NCBI GenBank assembly: GCA_020205615.1
Contig: CM035170.1
Span: 8,302,311-8,366,310 of the forward strand
Reading direction: 5' to 3'
Source: Panax quinquefolius
Taxonomy: Eukaryota > Streptophyta > Magnoliopsida > Apiales > Araliaceae
Length of the DNA: 64,000 nucleotides
A model generated the notes under the pieces. It saw nothing but the letters and a program-made list of their open reading frames with translations, made no database searches and was not told the origin of the DNA. This document shows positions 50,510 through 62,427 of the stretch, one piece after another. The position numbers and the translations under genes are program-made. Each line of letters starts with the position of its first letter. The stretch's first letter is position 1.

Positions 50510-50830
50510 ACAAGTTATTCCAACAGAATAATAATAATCTAACCGTGTCGTGCAAAATTTGCACCGACGGGATGTTCCAACAGAATAATAAAGATTTTAA
50601 CAAGGTCCGTGTAAAACACACGCATGTGGATGTTCCAACGTAATAATAATAAAAGCGGAACCGGTCCGGTGTAAAACACACGACGTGATGTTCCAACGGA
50701 ATAATAATAAAGACGTAAACCGTGTCCTATGTAAACACACGATAGGATGTTCCAATGTAATAATAGAAGAATGTCACCAAGTATAGGGTAGATCATGCAT
50801 TATCACAAAGTTATTCCAACAGAATAATAA
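50510..50830 (-). repeat. LTR minisatellite in the G 5' LTR
   Basis: About five units of about 60 bases with TTCCAAC..AATAATAA and TGTAAAACACACG. Same array as 39975-40330, with differences concentrated at CAG/CTG positions. Confidence 0.85.
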
Positions 50831-51015
50831 GAAATGGAATAACAACAGTTCTCTTCATGCATAAGAAAGAATAACACCCCTTACCGTAAAAGAAACTGAA
50901 TATAAAAGTAGTTAAGTAGCAGAATACTTTTCTTCTATCTCTCTATAGTCTCTCCCTATAGTTTCTCTCTCTAGAGTTCAGTGAATTCGTAAGAAAATAA
51001 TGAAGGAATGAACTT

Positions 51016-51025
51016 CTATTTATAG
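51016..51025 (-). promoter_or_regulatory. TATA box, element G 5' LTR
   Basis: CTATAAATAG on the minus strand. As the 5' LTR this would be the promoter of element G. Confidence 0.55.
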
Positions 51026-52203
51026 GAAAATGGAATGCATAGTAACTAATCCATGAACGGTCCAGATTGATTTACTTTAATCTGACGATCCATATTTAAA
51101 GAAAAATCATTTAAATAAAATATAATATATAATATATATTATATATATATATATAAACCATCAGTACCTTATATATAATAATACTAATAATCACTCCCTC
51201 CCGACCAATTCATTCAATTCTCCCCCACCCAAGACTTTTCATGCCAATTTTTGTCCAACTTGTACATATATATATAATACTCCCTTTTTCCATCCTATAT
51301 ATATATATATATATATCCTATATAACAACAATAATACATCTCCTGCAATTTCCTAAATTCGTGACAAACATATCTTCCCTACCCCAATGTCATTTTCACT
51401 AGTGGGGCCCCACATGTGGGTCCCCCGCCATTATAAAAATAATTTTCTACCGATTATTTTAAAAAAAATGGGTAAGTGGAAATCTAAATAATAAGCCAAT
51501 TTATAACAAATACTTCATAAAATATCCTCAATATTTTTAACAACATTTATCATCTTTATTACGATTCACAATATTAATCGACCAGGTCGTTCCCAGGAAA
51601 GAGGGGGCTTTCCAATAAGAATTTCTCCCTATTGGTAGCGCGCAAATTAGGTGACCAAACTTCTCCTTGATGTAACTTCTGACATCGTTAATATTGCAAA
51701 TAATAATATTAATAACTTTGTCGTCTCAATTATTGATTTTAACAATATAAAAAATATCGACAATAATTGAATCAAATAACGTGAGATATTATGCAACAAT
51801 TACTATAGCAATAATTGAACAAAACTGAATGACTTCTCACGTAAGCATAAATAATCAATACCGTGTGCTACTATGCAACCACGCCAGACATCATACTTTT
51901 ACTACTAAAGTAGTTCAACAAAGATCAACGATAAAACTTCCGTCGTTATTTCATAAAATATTTTGTCGCTTTCTCAATCCGACAAATAATTCTGCATTGT
52001 GGGGTCCACCAATGATTGCTCCGTTGTATTTAATATTCCTGCTTAAACGAATATTCCCCACCAATCGAATATTATATAACAACTTGCATGACTTTTGCAA
52101 AATTTATAAATATTACCCACAACTATTATATCAATTTCACTCCATAATATTCAAAATTAATATTTATAGAAAATTCATCTTTATTCAAAAAGTTGGGGTT
52201 TTA

Positions 52204-52205
52204 AT

Positions 52206-52253
<48 letters not shown>

Positions 52254-52490
52254 TGTGTTAGTATTATTATTACTATTGGTTCAATTCTCATGAGCCACTG
52301 CCGCAAAAGAATTGGCCTTTACCCCTACCTTCATACTAATTGGCCAAAATATAAAATATAAAATAAAAAGAAATTGTATTTTACCATTAGTTATCTTCAA
52401 GGTTTCATCTTTAACAGACATGTCAGTTGAAGCTTTGAATGGAAGCTTCATGCTTTACTATAACTTATACCGACTCATGCAAGAAACCAA

Positions 52491-52528
<38 letters not shown>

Positions 52529-52553
52529 TAAATAAAAATAAAAATAAAAATAA

Positions 52554-52585
<32 letters not shown>

Positions 52586-52670
52586 TAATAATAATAATAA
52601 TATTATTATTACTATTATTACTGTTTGTTCAACTCTCATGAGCCACAGCCGCAAAAGAAATGGCCTTTAC
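52204..52670. repeat. AAT microsatellites and a 44-base direct repeat between G and H
   Basis: AAT tracts lie at 52204-52252 and about 52492-52605, the latter with AAATA units. TTCAATTCTCATGAGCCACT...GGCCTTTAC near 52279-52320 recurs at 52629-52670, ending exactly at the start of LTR H. No gene. The poly-Ile frames here are microsatellite translations. Confidence 0.85.
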
Positions 52671-54542
52671 TGTAAGAACCCCAACTTTTATGAATAAAGA
52701 ATAATTTTCTTGAAATATATTTTTTGAATATTATGGTGTGGATTTGATATAATATTATAGTTGTGGGTAATATTTAAAAATTTTGCAAAGTAAGCAAGTG
52801 GTTATATAATATTCGATTGGTCGGTGAATATTCGTTTTAACAGGGAATATTCGTATTGACTCAAGACAATCATTGGTGGACCCATAATGGAAGTATTGTC
52901 GTAGTTAGAAAACGACAAAATTATCTTTTATAAAAGTAATTACGAAAGTGTTACCGTTAAAACCGTTGAACTACCCTTAGTAAAAGTACAAAGAATACGC
53001 TGGCGTGGTTGCATAAGAACACACCAGTATTGATTATCGATGCTTACGTGAGAAGTCACTTAGTTATACTCAATTATTGCTACGATAATTGATGCATCAT
53101 ATCTCTCATATTATTGATTCAATTATTGTCACAAGATCATCATCATGCTAGATTCATCGTATGCGTGGTGAATTCTTCATTATTCCATTCTTTATTATTC
53201 TTGGAATAACTCATCTGCATGCTTGATCATCGCATGCCCGTGAATTCTTTTGTTATTCCATTCTTTATTATTCTGTTGGAATAACATGTCTACGCGGACT
53301 ACCACATGTATGGTGAATTCTTCTGTTATTCCATTCTTTATTATTCTATTATAATAACATGTCTATAAGGATTACCGCATGCATGGTGAATGATCCTTTG
53401 TATTCATTCCTTATTAAATTATTGAAAACACGAATATCCTTGGCCCGTAGTGCATGGATAATTCGTGGTCGTAATACTAATGAATATTATTCACTCGGGT
53501 ATTTGGGGTACTTTTCATGTCGGGGTACTATTCATGAGATACTATTCTGGAAGTACTATTCACATGGTACTATTCACGGGGTATTATTTACCCGAAAAAT
53601 ATATTTCTTTTCTATCCAAATTATTTTTGGTACATGAATATTATTCTTGAATTTTACTCTACAAAGCAGTATCATGTTGACAATTTGGACGTTATTGATT
53701 TCTGGATAAATTAAATTATAAATCTTTAAAATTTATCTTGAACTTGTTTTATTGAATTATTATGTCATTGTCATCATCCTCATACTTATATTGTGATGAA
53801 AGTCATCTTTGGCTTACGTGCATAGATGGACTTGGTATGATTATGACTAGGGATTATTCGGTATAATCATGACTGTAATGTAACGAATGATGTGGTAAAA
53901 GTCCTCATTGGCCCGTAGTGCATTGATGGACAATTGTTGGTTTGATTATGACCAGGGATTATTCGGTATAATCATGACCATTGATGATTACATGAATATC
54001 CTTGGCCCGTAGTGCAGGGATAATTCGATGATGTGGTTTATTTATTAAGCTGAGTCTCAGCGATAAAATTGATGATAAACTTTTTAAATCATAGAAGATA
54101 GTAGATATCATACTCTACTTGACTCTTCTAATGGATTGCTTGTTCACGCGCTTGTTGATCTAAAACTTGTTGTCTATTGTATTCTATCGGTTGTTATCTT
54201 CGTTGAAGGCTAAGGATAATTTATTCTCGCATTATCTTAGTCATAATATTTCTTCTCGGGCTAGTTGAGCTCACCCTTTCTTTCAATGTTGTCTTCAAGA
54301 AATGAGAATATAGCGGACGAGCCTCAGGGAAATGTATTATTTGACGGTCCGGATGGTTGTTTTAGTAGTCCTCACTATTCTATAAAATAGTGTGACAATA
54401 AATGTAATGAGGACTCTATTTGAGAGTGGATATTGTCTAGAAGGCAATATTCTTGTTTAAACTCTCAGCTATATTTTGTCGTATTTTGCATGTATTTGGC
54501 GACTCAAGATGGGTGATGTATACCTATTTTGGGGGCGTCACA
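52671..54542 (+). repeat. Element H 5' LTR, lacking the usual TATA region
   Basis: It runs TGTAAGAACCCC...GGGGGCGTCACA on the plus strand, 1872 bp, shorter than its relatives (2.2-2.9 kb). About three units of about 75 bases with GTTATTCCATTCTTTATTATTC lie at 53150-53360, TACTATTCAC repeats at 53520-53590, GGCCCGTAGTGCA repeats at 53440-54020, and the GGGCTAGTTGAGCTCACCC block at 54261. No CTATAAATAG is seen, because U3 joins directly to the minisatellite. Confidence 0.88.
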
Positions 54543-54544
54543 GT

Positions 54545-54556
54545 TGGTATCAAAGC
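54545..54556 (+). other. Primer-binding site of element H, iMet type
   Basis: TGGTATCAAAGC, two bases after the LTR end. Confidence 0.85.
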
Positions 54557-54729
54557 TTAGGGATATGATCCCTGACTGAGATGTGAGACAAGAACTAGGA
54601 GGGGAGAGACGGGGAATTCCTTCGCTAGTATAACCTACCTAAGTTTATTTGGTATTTAATTGGTCGGTCAGAGTATAGGGATAAAATGTGATATGTCAAT
54701 TAACCCTTATTTTGTGGCAGTGTTTAAAA

Positions 54730-54953
54730 ATGGCACCTGAAAATGTTAACAATGGAGTGAATGAGACTGTGGAGACACCTCTAATCACCAACCAGGATAA
54801 TGTGATGTTAGGCGAAGAAGGAATTAGAGATATCCATGTGATGAGTGAAGAATTAATAATTGCACCCGAGCTAGTCGCAGAGGTAGCAGCTGAGAGTGAG
54901 GAAGAAGAGGAACTTGAGGAGAATATATTAGAACTTTATGATCAAAATATAGA
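54730..54953 (+). pseudogene. Element H gag, 5' part, cut by element I
   Basis: MAPENVNNGVNETVETPLIT starts at 54730 and is homologous to the gag starts of G and I (MTS.NVEN.NGAQ). An acidic stretch (ESEEEEELEENILELYDQNI) follows. The frame is interrupted at 54953 by the insertion of element I, so the open frame that runs on to 54993 ends with codons from I's LTR. The rest of H lies beyond the right edge. Confidence 0.8.
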
Positions 54954-56034
54954 TGTGACGCCCCCAAAATTAGGTATACGTCACCCATCTTGAGTCGCCA
55001 CTTACATGGTACAGAATTTAAATACAACTTATTAACATAACTGTCGTGTACAATACGACATAAACTGTGAGTTTAAATACAAATATCATCTACTAGATAT
55101 TATACAAACTCAAACAAAAAGTCCTCATTACAGCTTATTATCACACTATTTTACGTATAGTGAGGACTACTAATGCTATCTTCAGACCATCACTCGCTTC
55201 CCCACTCGTCCCAAATTATATTATCATTTCAAGAAGAACAATAAAGAAAAAGAAAGGGTGAGCTCAACTAGCCCAAAGAAGAAATATTATGACTAAGATA
55301 ATGCGTAATAAATTATCAATAATCTTCAATAATGTTAAACCGATAAAATACAATAGACAACCCGGTTAATCAGGTGAATATGCAATCCATTAAAAGAGTC
55401 AAGTAGAAAATAAAGTCTACTATCTTTTAGGTTTTAAAAGGTTTTTCATCATCAAGTATAATGAGACTCGACTTTAATAAATATTCCACATCATCGAATC
55501 ACCCCGCACTTTTCTGCCAAGGATATTCTTTAGTATCACGACCACAATTATTCATGCACTACGCCAAGAATATTTGTGTATTCATTAATGGTCATGATCA
55601 TGCCAACAATCGCCCATCAATGCACTACTACCATCGAGGATTTTTATCACATCATTTGTAACATTACTTCCATGATTACAATCGAATAGTCTCTCGTCAT
55701 AATCATACCAAGTCCATCTATGCACTACAAATACGTATTGACTTTCAAAAAAATATAAACATGAGGATGATGACAATGATATAAGAATTCAATAAAACAA
55801 GTTCAAGAATTATTTTATCCGGGAATTATTAACGCCCAAATTGTCAACATGATACTTTTTTTTGTAGAGTAAAATTCAAGAATGATCGTAAGAATATTTC
55901 CATGAAAAGATATCGGATGAAACGCAAAATATCAAGGATATTCTACTAATTTCATGGAGTATAGAAGTCAAAGTTTTAACCAACCGGGTATAATAAAGAA
56001 TGGAATAACAAAAGAAATCACCATGCATGCGATA

Positions 56035-56440
56035 GACCGCATGCAGACAGTTATTCCAATGAATAATAAATAACGGAACCAGTGTCGGTGAAATTCACAC
56101 CGCAAAGCGGGATGTTCCAATGAGAATAATAAAGATGGAACCAGGATCCGTGTAAAACACACGATAGGATATTCCAACGAGAATAATAATAAAGATTTTA
56201 ACCAGTCCTGTGTAAAACACACATGCATGTGATGTTCCAACAGAATAATAAAGATTTTAAACCAGTCCTGTGTAAAACACTGCATGTGATGTTCCAATGT
56301 AATGATAAAGATTTAAACCAGTCCTGTAAAAACACACGCATGTGATGTTCCAAATGAATAATAGAAGAATGTCACCAAGTATAGGGTAAACCACTTATAC
56401 AAAGTTATTCCAATGTAATAATAAGCAATGGAATAACAAC
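56035..56440 (-). repeat. LTR minisatellite in the I 3' LTR
   Basis: Five to six units of about 62 bases around CCAGTCCTGTGTAAAACAC and GATGTTCCAA..AATAATAAAG. Confidence 0.88.
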
Positions 56441-56605
56441 AGTTCTCTTCATGAATAAGAAAGAATAACACCCCTTACATTTGGTAGGAGATTGAATCTG
56501 CAGGCGGTGTAGTAACAAAATACTCTTCTTCTTTCTCTTATTCTCTCTATACTTTCTCTCTATAGCTTGAATGAATTAAGTGAAAAATAATGAAGCCCTA
56601 GGCCT

Positions 56606-56615
56606 CTATTTATAG
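56606..56615 (-). promoter_or_regulatory. TATA box of the I 3' LTR
   Basis: CTATAAATAG on the minus strand. Confidence 0.5.
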
Positions 56616-56749
56616 AAGATTTCTAGCTTAGCACCGCCGTGTGAAAAAGGCAAGTGGCTTGACGAATTTTTGACGCTTTTGTAATGTGAAACGACAAGTG
56701 GTTCGGCCTTTTGTAATGTGAAAACGACAAGTGGTTCGACGTCTGGTAA

Positions 56750-57000
56750 AGGTAATTACTATTAACGAAGGTAAATACTATTGACGGTAAATACTATTCA
56801 CAAGGGTAATTACTATTGACGAAGGTAAATACTATTCACAAGGATAATTACTATTGACGAAGGTAAATACTATTCACAAGGGTAATTACTATTGACGAAG
56901 GTAAATACTATTCACAAGGGTAATTACTATTGACGAAGGTAAATACTATTCACAAGGGTAATTACTATTGATTTAAGGTAAATACTATTGATGAAGAGAC
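56750..57000 (-). repeat. 38-base tandem array with ACTATT cores
   Basis: About six copies of a unit made of GGTAAATACTATTCACAAG and GGTAATTACTATTGACGAA. It lies upstream of the TATA box in the element's orientation and is far more regular than the TACTATTCAC repeats of other LTRs. Confidence 0.95.
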
Positions 57001-57609
57001 TCTTAGATGATGACATATGAGCCCCCCATAAAATAATCAAACTTACCACAAATCATAACACATATTTAATCTTTCAATAATTATTAATCATTTATAACTT
57101 GTCGTCTCAATTATTGATTTAATACTATAACATATTATACGATGATCTCTGTGACAATAATTGAATCAATAATATAAGAGATATGATGCAGCAATTACTG
57201 TAGCAATAATTGAGCATACCGGTGAGTGACTTCTCACGTAAGCATCAATAATCAATACTGTAGTGCTACTATGCAACCACGCCAGACATTCATTTACTTT
57301 ACCAATAGGGTAGTTCAACAGTTTTAATTCGGTAACACCTCCGCCACGTTATTTTTATAAAAATATTTTTGTCGCTTTCTCAATCCGACAATAATGTTGT
57401 AGGGTCCCAATGATTGAGCCATATTGTATTTAATATTCCCTAACAAAAAGAATATTCCCACCAAACGAATATTTTATAACAACTTGCATACTTTGCAAAA
57501 TTTATAAATATTACCCACAACTATAACATTATATCAAATTTATTCCATAATATTCAAAAATAATATTTATAGAAAAATTCATCTTTATTTATAAAAGTCG
57601 GGTCTTACA

Positions 57610-58990
57610 ACCTCCCTTCTTATGAAATTTCGCCCTCGAAATTAGGGTGCGATACTGTATGTCGAAGAGGTAAGGATACCTTGATTTCATTTCGATTCTA
57701 ACTCCCAAGTCATTTCCTCAACATCGTGGTTCCTCCATAAAACTTTGACTTGAGGTATAACCTTGGAGCGTAGAATATGTTCTTTCTTATCCAAAATTTG
57801 AACAGAACCTCTTCATACGTCCAAATCTTCCGCTATTTCGTCCGCCTAACTCAATAATATGGTTCGGGTCTTTCACATATTTACGTAACATAGATATGTG
57901 AAAACGTTATGAACACGAGACATATTTGGCGCAAAAGCGAGTCTATAGGCCACGCCTACTCTACTCGATCGAGGATTAAAATGGACCGATGAATCGAGGA
58001 TTAAGTTTTCCTCTCCTTCCAAATCTTGTAACTCCTTTCCATGGAGCAACTCTTAACAACACATGATCTCCTATATCGAATTCCACGTCCTTTCGATGAA
58101 GATCAGCATAACTCTTTTGTCGATTTTGTGAGGTTTTTATACGTTGTTGGATCATTTGAATCTTTTCCGTAGTCATACGTACCAACTCCGGTCCCAACAA
58201 CGTTGCTTCACCCACCTCATCCCAGCATACTGGAGAACGACACTTTCTTCCATACAATGCTTCGAATGGAGCCATGCCAATACTTGCTTGATAACTGTTG
58301 TTGTAGGAAAACTCCACCAATGGTAAGAACTTGTCCCAACTCCCCTTGAAATCAAGGACACAGAGTCTTAATAGATCTTCAAGAGTTTGAATAGTCCTCT
58401 CCGACTGTCCGTCCGTCTGAGGATGATATCTTAGAGCTAAATCGTAAAATCTGTGCCCATAGCTTTTGCAAACTAACCCAAAATCGTGAAGTGAATCTTG
58501 GGTCTCGATCGAAACTATGGATACCGGCATACCATGCGATCTTACAATCTCGTTTATGTACATAACGAGCAAGACGTTCAAGTGTATAAGTTTCTCGTGT
58601 CGGTAGAAAAATGAGCAGACTTGGTCAATCTATCAACAATGACCCAAATCGCATCAATGCCTTGAGAAACCTTAGGAAGACCGAACGAAAATCCATGGTA
58701 ATGTGCTCCCACTTCCATTCTGGAATTTCAAGTGGTTGCAATGGACATTTTGGTACTTGATGCTCCGCTTTAACTCGTTGACAAGTTAGACACCTTGAGA
58801 TAAACAAATACTATCTCTCTCTTCATATTGCTCCACCAAAATGTATGACGAATATCATGATACATTTTGGTACTCCTGAGATGGATTGCAAAATGGTGTG
58901 TTGTGGCGCCCATCATGATATTATACTTTAAATCGTGGTCGTTAGAACACAAAGTCCGGAGTTGACTCAAGTATTCCTTCTTCATCGATT
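57610..58990 (-). pseudogene. Element I integrase and chromodomain
   Basis: Minus-strand pieces: [20 protein letters not shown] (zinc-binding end), [14 protein letters not shown] (first Asp), HGMPVSIV then a shift that destroys the VFDRD block seen in G, RYHPQTDGQSERTIQTLEDL (Glu), then an open frame through [40 protein letters not shown] to [11 protein letters not shown]. The chromodomain (QILDKKEHILRSKVIPQVKV, LWRNHDVEEMTWELES) lies at about 57690-57830 and is split by one shift. A polypurine-like AAGAAGGGAGGT adjoins the 3' LTR. Confidence 0.88.
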
Positions 58991-60439
58991 CTTGCTTCCT
59001 AAGATAGCACCTTCTTGCACTTTCTTCCTCATACGCATCACCTGTGTCCAGAGCAGCGAGCAGCTTTTTAACTTTATCAATTAAAGTCGGTTCTACTCGT
59101 ATACTCATTGTCATCACACATGCGTCCCCTCGAGTCTTTAATTCTATCTCCATCCTTTGCAAGTCACACAAAATGGGCCTTTGCGTTGACAATATCGCAC
59201 TTGTACTTGCATATGATTTCCTACTCAATGCGTCGCCTACCACGCTTGCTTTTCCAGATGGTATTGGATGGTATGATCATAATCTTTCAATGCTCAAGCC
59301 AACGTCGTTGTCGCATGTTGAGTTCCTTTTGAGTGAAGAAATATTTGAGGCTTTTATTATCCGTAAAGATCTCCACTTTCTCCCCATACAAGTAATGCCT
59401 CCACATTTTAAGTGCAAAAGACAACAAATGCTAACTCTAGATCATGAGTAGGATAATTCCTCTCATATTCTTTGAGTTGTCGCGAGCATAAACTATAACT
59501 TTTTCATGTTGCATAAGAACATTTCCCCAACCCTTTGCTCAAGCATCATCAGAGATGACAAATCCTCCGAGCGGATGGTATTGTCGTAGCAGGTCTTTGA
59601 AATAAGTCTCCTCTTGAGTTCTTGAAAACTCTTCTCACATTCTTCGCTCCAACCGAACTTTGTATCTTTCCGAGTCAGCTGAGTCAATGGAATAGCGATT
59701 CGAGAAAATCCTTCCACGAATCTCCGATAATAACCAGCTAAACCGAGAAAGCTACGTACTTCGGTCACTGATTTAGGTTGTTCCCAGCTTTGAATAGCTT
59801 CAATCTTTGCTGGGTCAACAGATATTCCATGACTTGATACCACGTGCCCAAGGAATGCTACTTCTTCAAGCCAGAACTCGCATTTCTTCAACTTGGCATA
59901 AAGCTTATATTCACGAAGCTTTTGGAGTGTCAGCCTCAAGTGTTGCTCATGATCTTCACGGCTTTTGGAATAAATAAGGATGTCATCAATAAAGACGACC
60001 ACAAAGTGATCTAAATATTCCTTGAATACTCGGTTCATCATATCCATGAAGGCAGCAGGAGCATTAGTCAATCCAAAGGACATGACTAGGAATTCATAAT
60101 GCCCGTACCGAGTTCTGAAAGCCGTCTTTGGAATGTCAGTGGTTCTAATCTTTAATTGGTGATATCCGGAACGAAGATCAATCTTTGAAAAGAATTTGGC
60201 TCCTTGCAACTGGTCAAACAGGTCATCAATACGTGGCAATGGATACCTATTTTTGATGGTGACGTGATTCAACTCCCGATAATCAATACAAAGTTGCATA
60301 CTCCCATCTTTCTTCTTCACGAATAGAACAGGAGCACCCCAAGGAGAAGTACTAGGACGAATAAAGCCAATGTCTAACAATTCTGCGCAGTTGGGTCTTT
60401 AACTCCCGAAGTTCAATAGAGAGCCATTCGATATGGGGT
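58991..60439 (-). pseudogene. Element I reverse transcriptase and RNase H
   Basis: A 295-codon open frame (60380-59493) covers nearly all of [77 protein letters not shown] (catalytic Asp pair), [20 protein letters not shown]. It then shifts inside the early RNase H. Later RNase H blocks (LKYFFTQK region, 59300-59350; [20 protein letters not shown], near 59230) are in other frames. This is the most complete RT in the window. Confidence 0.92.
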
Positions 60440-61100
60440 TTTGGAAATAGGTTTTGTACCGGGTTCAAGGTCGATACAAAATTCAATTTCACGCCTGGGG
60501 TAGGCCGGGAAGTTCTTCTAGAATACGTCAGAAATTTATTAACAATAGGAATATCGTTTAAAAGCGGCGTATTTTTATTTAAATCGTGACATGAGCTAAG
60601 AAAGCTTGACATCCGCTTTTCAATAAACGAATAGCTTTATGGCTTGAGATGACCGTGATTGATTTTAATGGTTTGGTCGTTTGAATTAGCATAATAGGTT
60701 GATTAGGAATATGAAAGCTAACAACCTTACGAAAACAATCAATTTTTGCATGATAAGTAGTTAACCAATCAATCCTAGAATCACGCCAAATGCAAGTATT
60801 TTTAATGAAATAAGATCGACGAGTAATGTGAGGGTACCGATTTGAACCAAACAAGACTTATAAATGATGGATGTAATGAAGGTTTCTCCCAACGGAGTTT
60901 CCACAGATAAGTCAAAGTCTAATTTCTCCAGTCAAATTTAATCGATGAGCGCAAGTAGGAGAAATAAAAGAATGGGTAGAACCTAGATCAAATAAAGTAT
61001 AGACTTCATTAGAGTTTATGATAAGCTTACCCGTGATGACCTCATTCGGATTCCTTGCTCTTTGGGAGGTCACAACAAATGCTCTCCCTTACACTCTGGC
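60440..61100 (-). pseudogene. Element I aspartic protease
   Basis: YTLFDLGSTHSFISPTCAHR near 61000-60950 aligns with the DTG site of G but reads DLG. IDWLTTYHAKIDCFRKVVSF and SSHKAIRLLKSGCQAFLAHV follow at 60780-60600. Several one- or two-base gaps relative to G break the frame. The altered catalytic triad falls at a place where G has ACCGG and I has CTAGG, so the true base sequence there is doubtful. Confidence 0.85.
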
Positions 61101-62241
61101 TTTTGAATTTTCCGGGATGGCCTTTGGTGCCTCCATCCTAGTTGAATTTGTCTTGATGAACGACAAAATCGAGCTAAGTGACCTTCTCTTCCACAATTAT
61201 AACATGCTTTGACTGGCATGACGCAGCTTTGGATCGATGTGTCCCTCTCTCTCGCATTTGAAGCATATGATAGGTGGTCTTTCTCCTTCCTTAACAATGG
61301 GTCTTTGGTCGACGTCTTTCCATCATTGTTGAATCTCCTTTTCTTGAAATGTCCATTCTTATTGTTTTGGCCCCGATTACCACCGGGTGGTTACCATATC
61401 CGCCCATTGATTCCCTCCACGCTTGTTGTCACCGCCGATGACTATTCTCGCCGGTATTATAATTTTGCTTACCGCTTCTCTTTTAGTTCGTTGACTCATT
61501 ATCGCTACTCCACTAATCGGCGAGCCCTATTTACAACATCCTAATACAAACACGCTTTATGAGAAATAAGATGTTGACGTATCTCCGCTTCAAACCTCTT
61601 AAAAACATTCGCGCCATTCTCTTCATTATCCACCAAGTGGGGCGAACCGTGATAACTCATAAATTTTGCCTCGTGTTGCGACACGGTCATATTGTTTTGT
61701 TCCAACTTGATAAACTCCACCTCCTTCATGTGGCGAATACTTTCGTGAAAGTATTTGTCGTTGAACAGACTCTGGAACTTCTCCCAAGATATCTTCAAGA
61801 TAATTTGGTTGAGTACGTTTTACCGATTCCCACCAAGAATCCGCCTCTCCGCGCAACAACAAAAGGCGTGAAGGGAACCTTTTGCTCCTCGGAGCATCCC
61901 AAGACATCAAATATCTTGGTAATCTTCTTTATCCATGCTTCCGCCAGAAGTGGTTTTGGTTCTCCCTTAAACTCCGGTGGTCCCAGCTCCTTAAATTGTT
62001 TAGCGGTGACCGCCTTGAGAGTTTCAGTGTTTCCACCTACGTTTTGGACAAGAGTCGCTCTCTTTCTTTGTTGCATAAATTGCATAAAGCCTCTGAACAT
62101 TTGATCATTTGTCATTTGGTCAGTGTTGTTGTTTGCATGAGGATTGTCGCCTTCCTGATGCACATTATCTTGATTATTGATATGTGGTGAATCAACGATC
62201 GCCTGCGCTCCATTGCTATTCTCAACATTCTCAGATGTCAT
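61101..62241 (-). pseudogene. Element I gag
   Basis: The start MTSENVENSNGAQAIVDSPH is at 62241, about 175 bases after the primer site. The frame is open to about 61880 (VTAKQFKELGPPEFKGEPKP), then shifts. LLRGEADSWWESVKRTQPNY and FQSLFNDKYFHESIRHMKEV are the gag core. The C-terminus has RKEKDHLSYASNARERDTSI and one intact zinc knuckle, CYNCGREGHLARFC (C-X2-C-X4-H-X4-C). Compared with G the frame breaks occur at different places. Confidence 0.88.
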
Positions 62242-62413
62242 TTTCAGATACTGCCACAAAACAAAAGGTTAATTGACATGTAACAAATTATCCTTATCTT
62301 CCGACCAACCAATAAAATAGCACATAAACTTAGGTAGGTCATACTAGCGAAGGTATTCCCGCCTCCCACTCCTAGTACTATTCTCACATCTTAGCCAGGG
62401 ATCACATCCCTAA

Positions 62414-62425
62414 GCTCTGATACCA
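62414..62425 (-). other. Primer-binding site of element I, perfect iMet type
   Basis: The minus strand reads TGGTATCAGAGC, an exact complement of the plant initiator tRNA 3' end. The other elements have one mismatch. Confidence 0.9.
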
Positions 62426-62427
62426 AC

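Larger units (their letters stand above)
39511..52204 (-). mobile_element. Element G: Tekay/Del-like chromovirus, minus strand
   Basis: Read on the minus strand: 5' LTR (52204-49420), iMet primer site (49417-49406), gag, protease, RT, RNase H, integrase, chromodomain, polypurine tract (44600-44588) and 3' LTR (44587-44545 plus 41641-39511, split by solo LTR F). The 3' LTR lacks the last 610 bases found at 49420-50031 of the 5' copy. Both outer ends abut AAT microsatellite. Coding frames are interrupted by small shifts and stops. Confidence 0.9.
49420..52204 (-). repeat. Element G 5' LTR
   Basis: The plus strand runs TGTGACGCCCCC to GGGGTTTTA, about 2.8 kb. It has the GGGTGAGCTCAACTAGCC block (49724), GCACTA..GGCCAA repeats (49970-50215), the minisatellite (50510-50830), a TATA box (51016-51025) and an AT-rich U3. 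The terminal bases expected to read TTACA run into AAT repeats instead. Confidence 0.9.
54954..57609 (-). repeat. Element I 3' LTR
   Basis: TGTGACGCCCCC...GGGTCTTACA, 2656 bp. It contains the GGGTGAGCTCAACTAGCC block (55256), the minisatellite (56035-56440), TATA box (56606-56615), a 38-base tandem array (56750-57000) and U3. Confidence 0.9.

Noticed and set aside
52204..52670. CRISPR-like array or simple-repeat gene in the spacer between G and H
   Set aside because: The repeats are AAT microsatellite and one long direct repeat with no regular spacers. The DNA is eukaryotic.
54688..54993. 101-codon frame at 54688-54993 taken as one gene
   Set aside because: Its first codons lie before the gag start and its last 13 codons are LTR sequence of element I. 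Only 54730-54953 is gag.
61882..62190. Plus-strand frames over 61209-62190 and 48690-49130
   Set aside because: They are shadows of the minus-strand gag of elements I and G.
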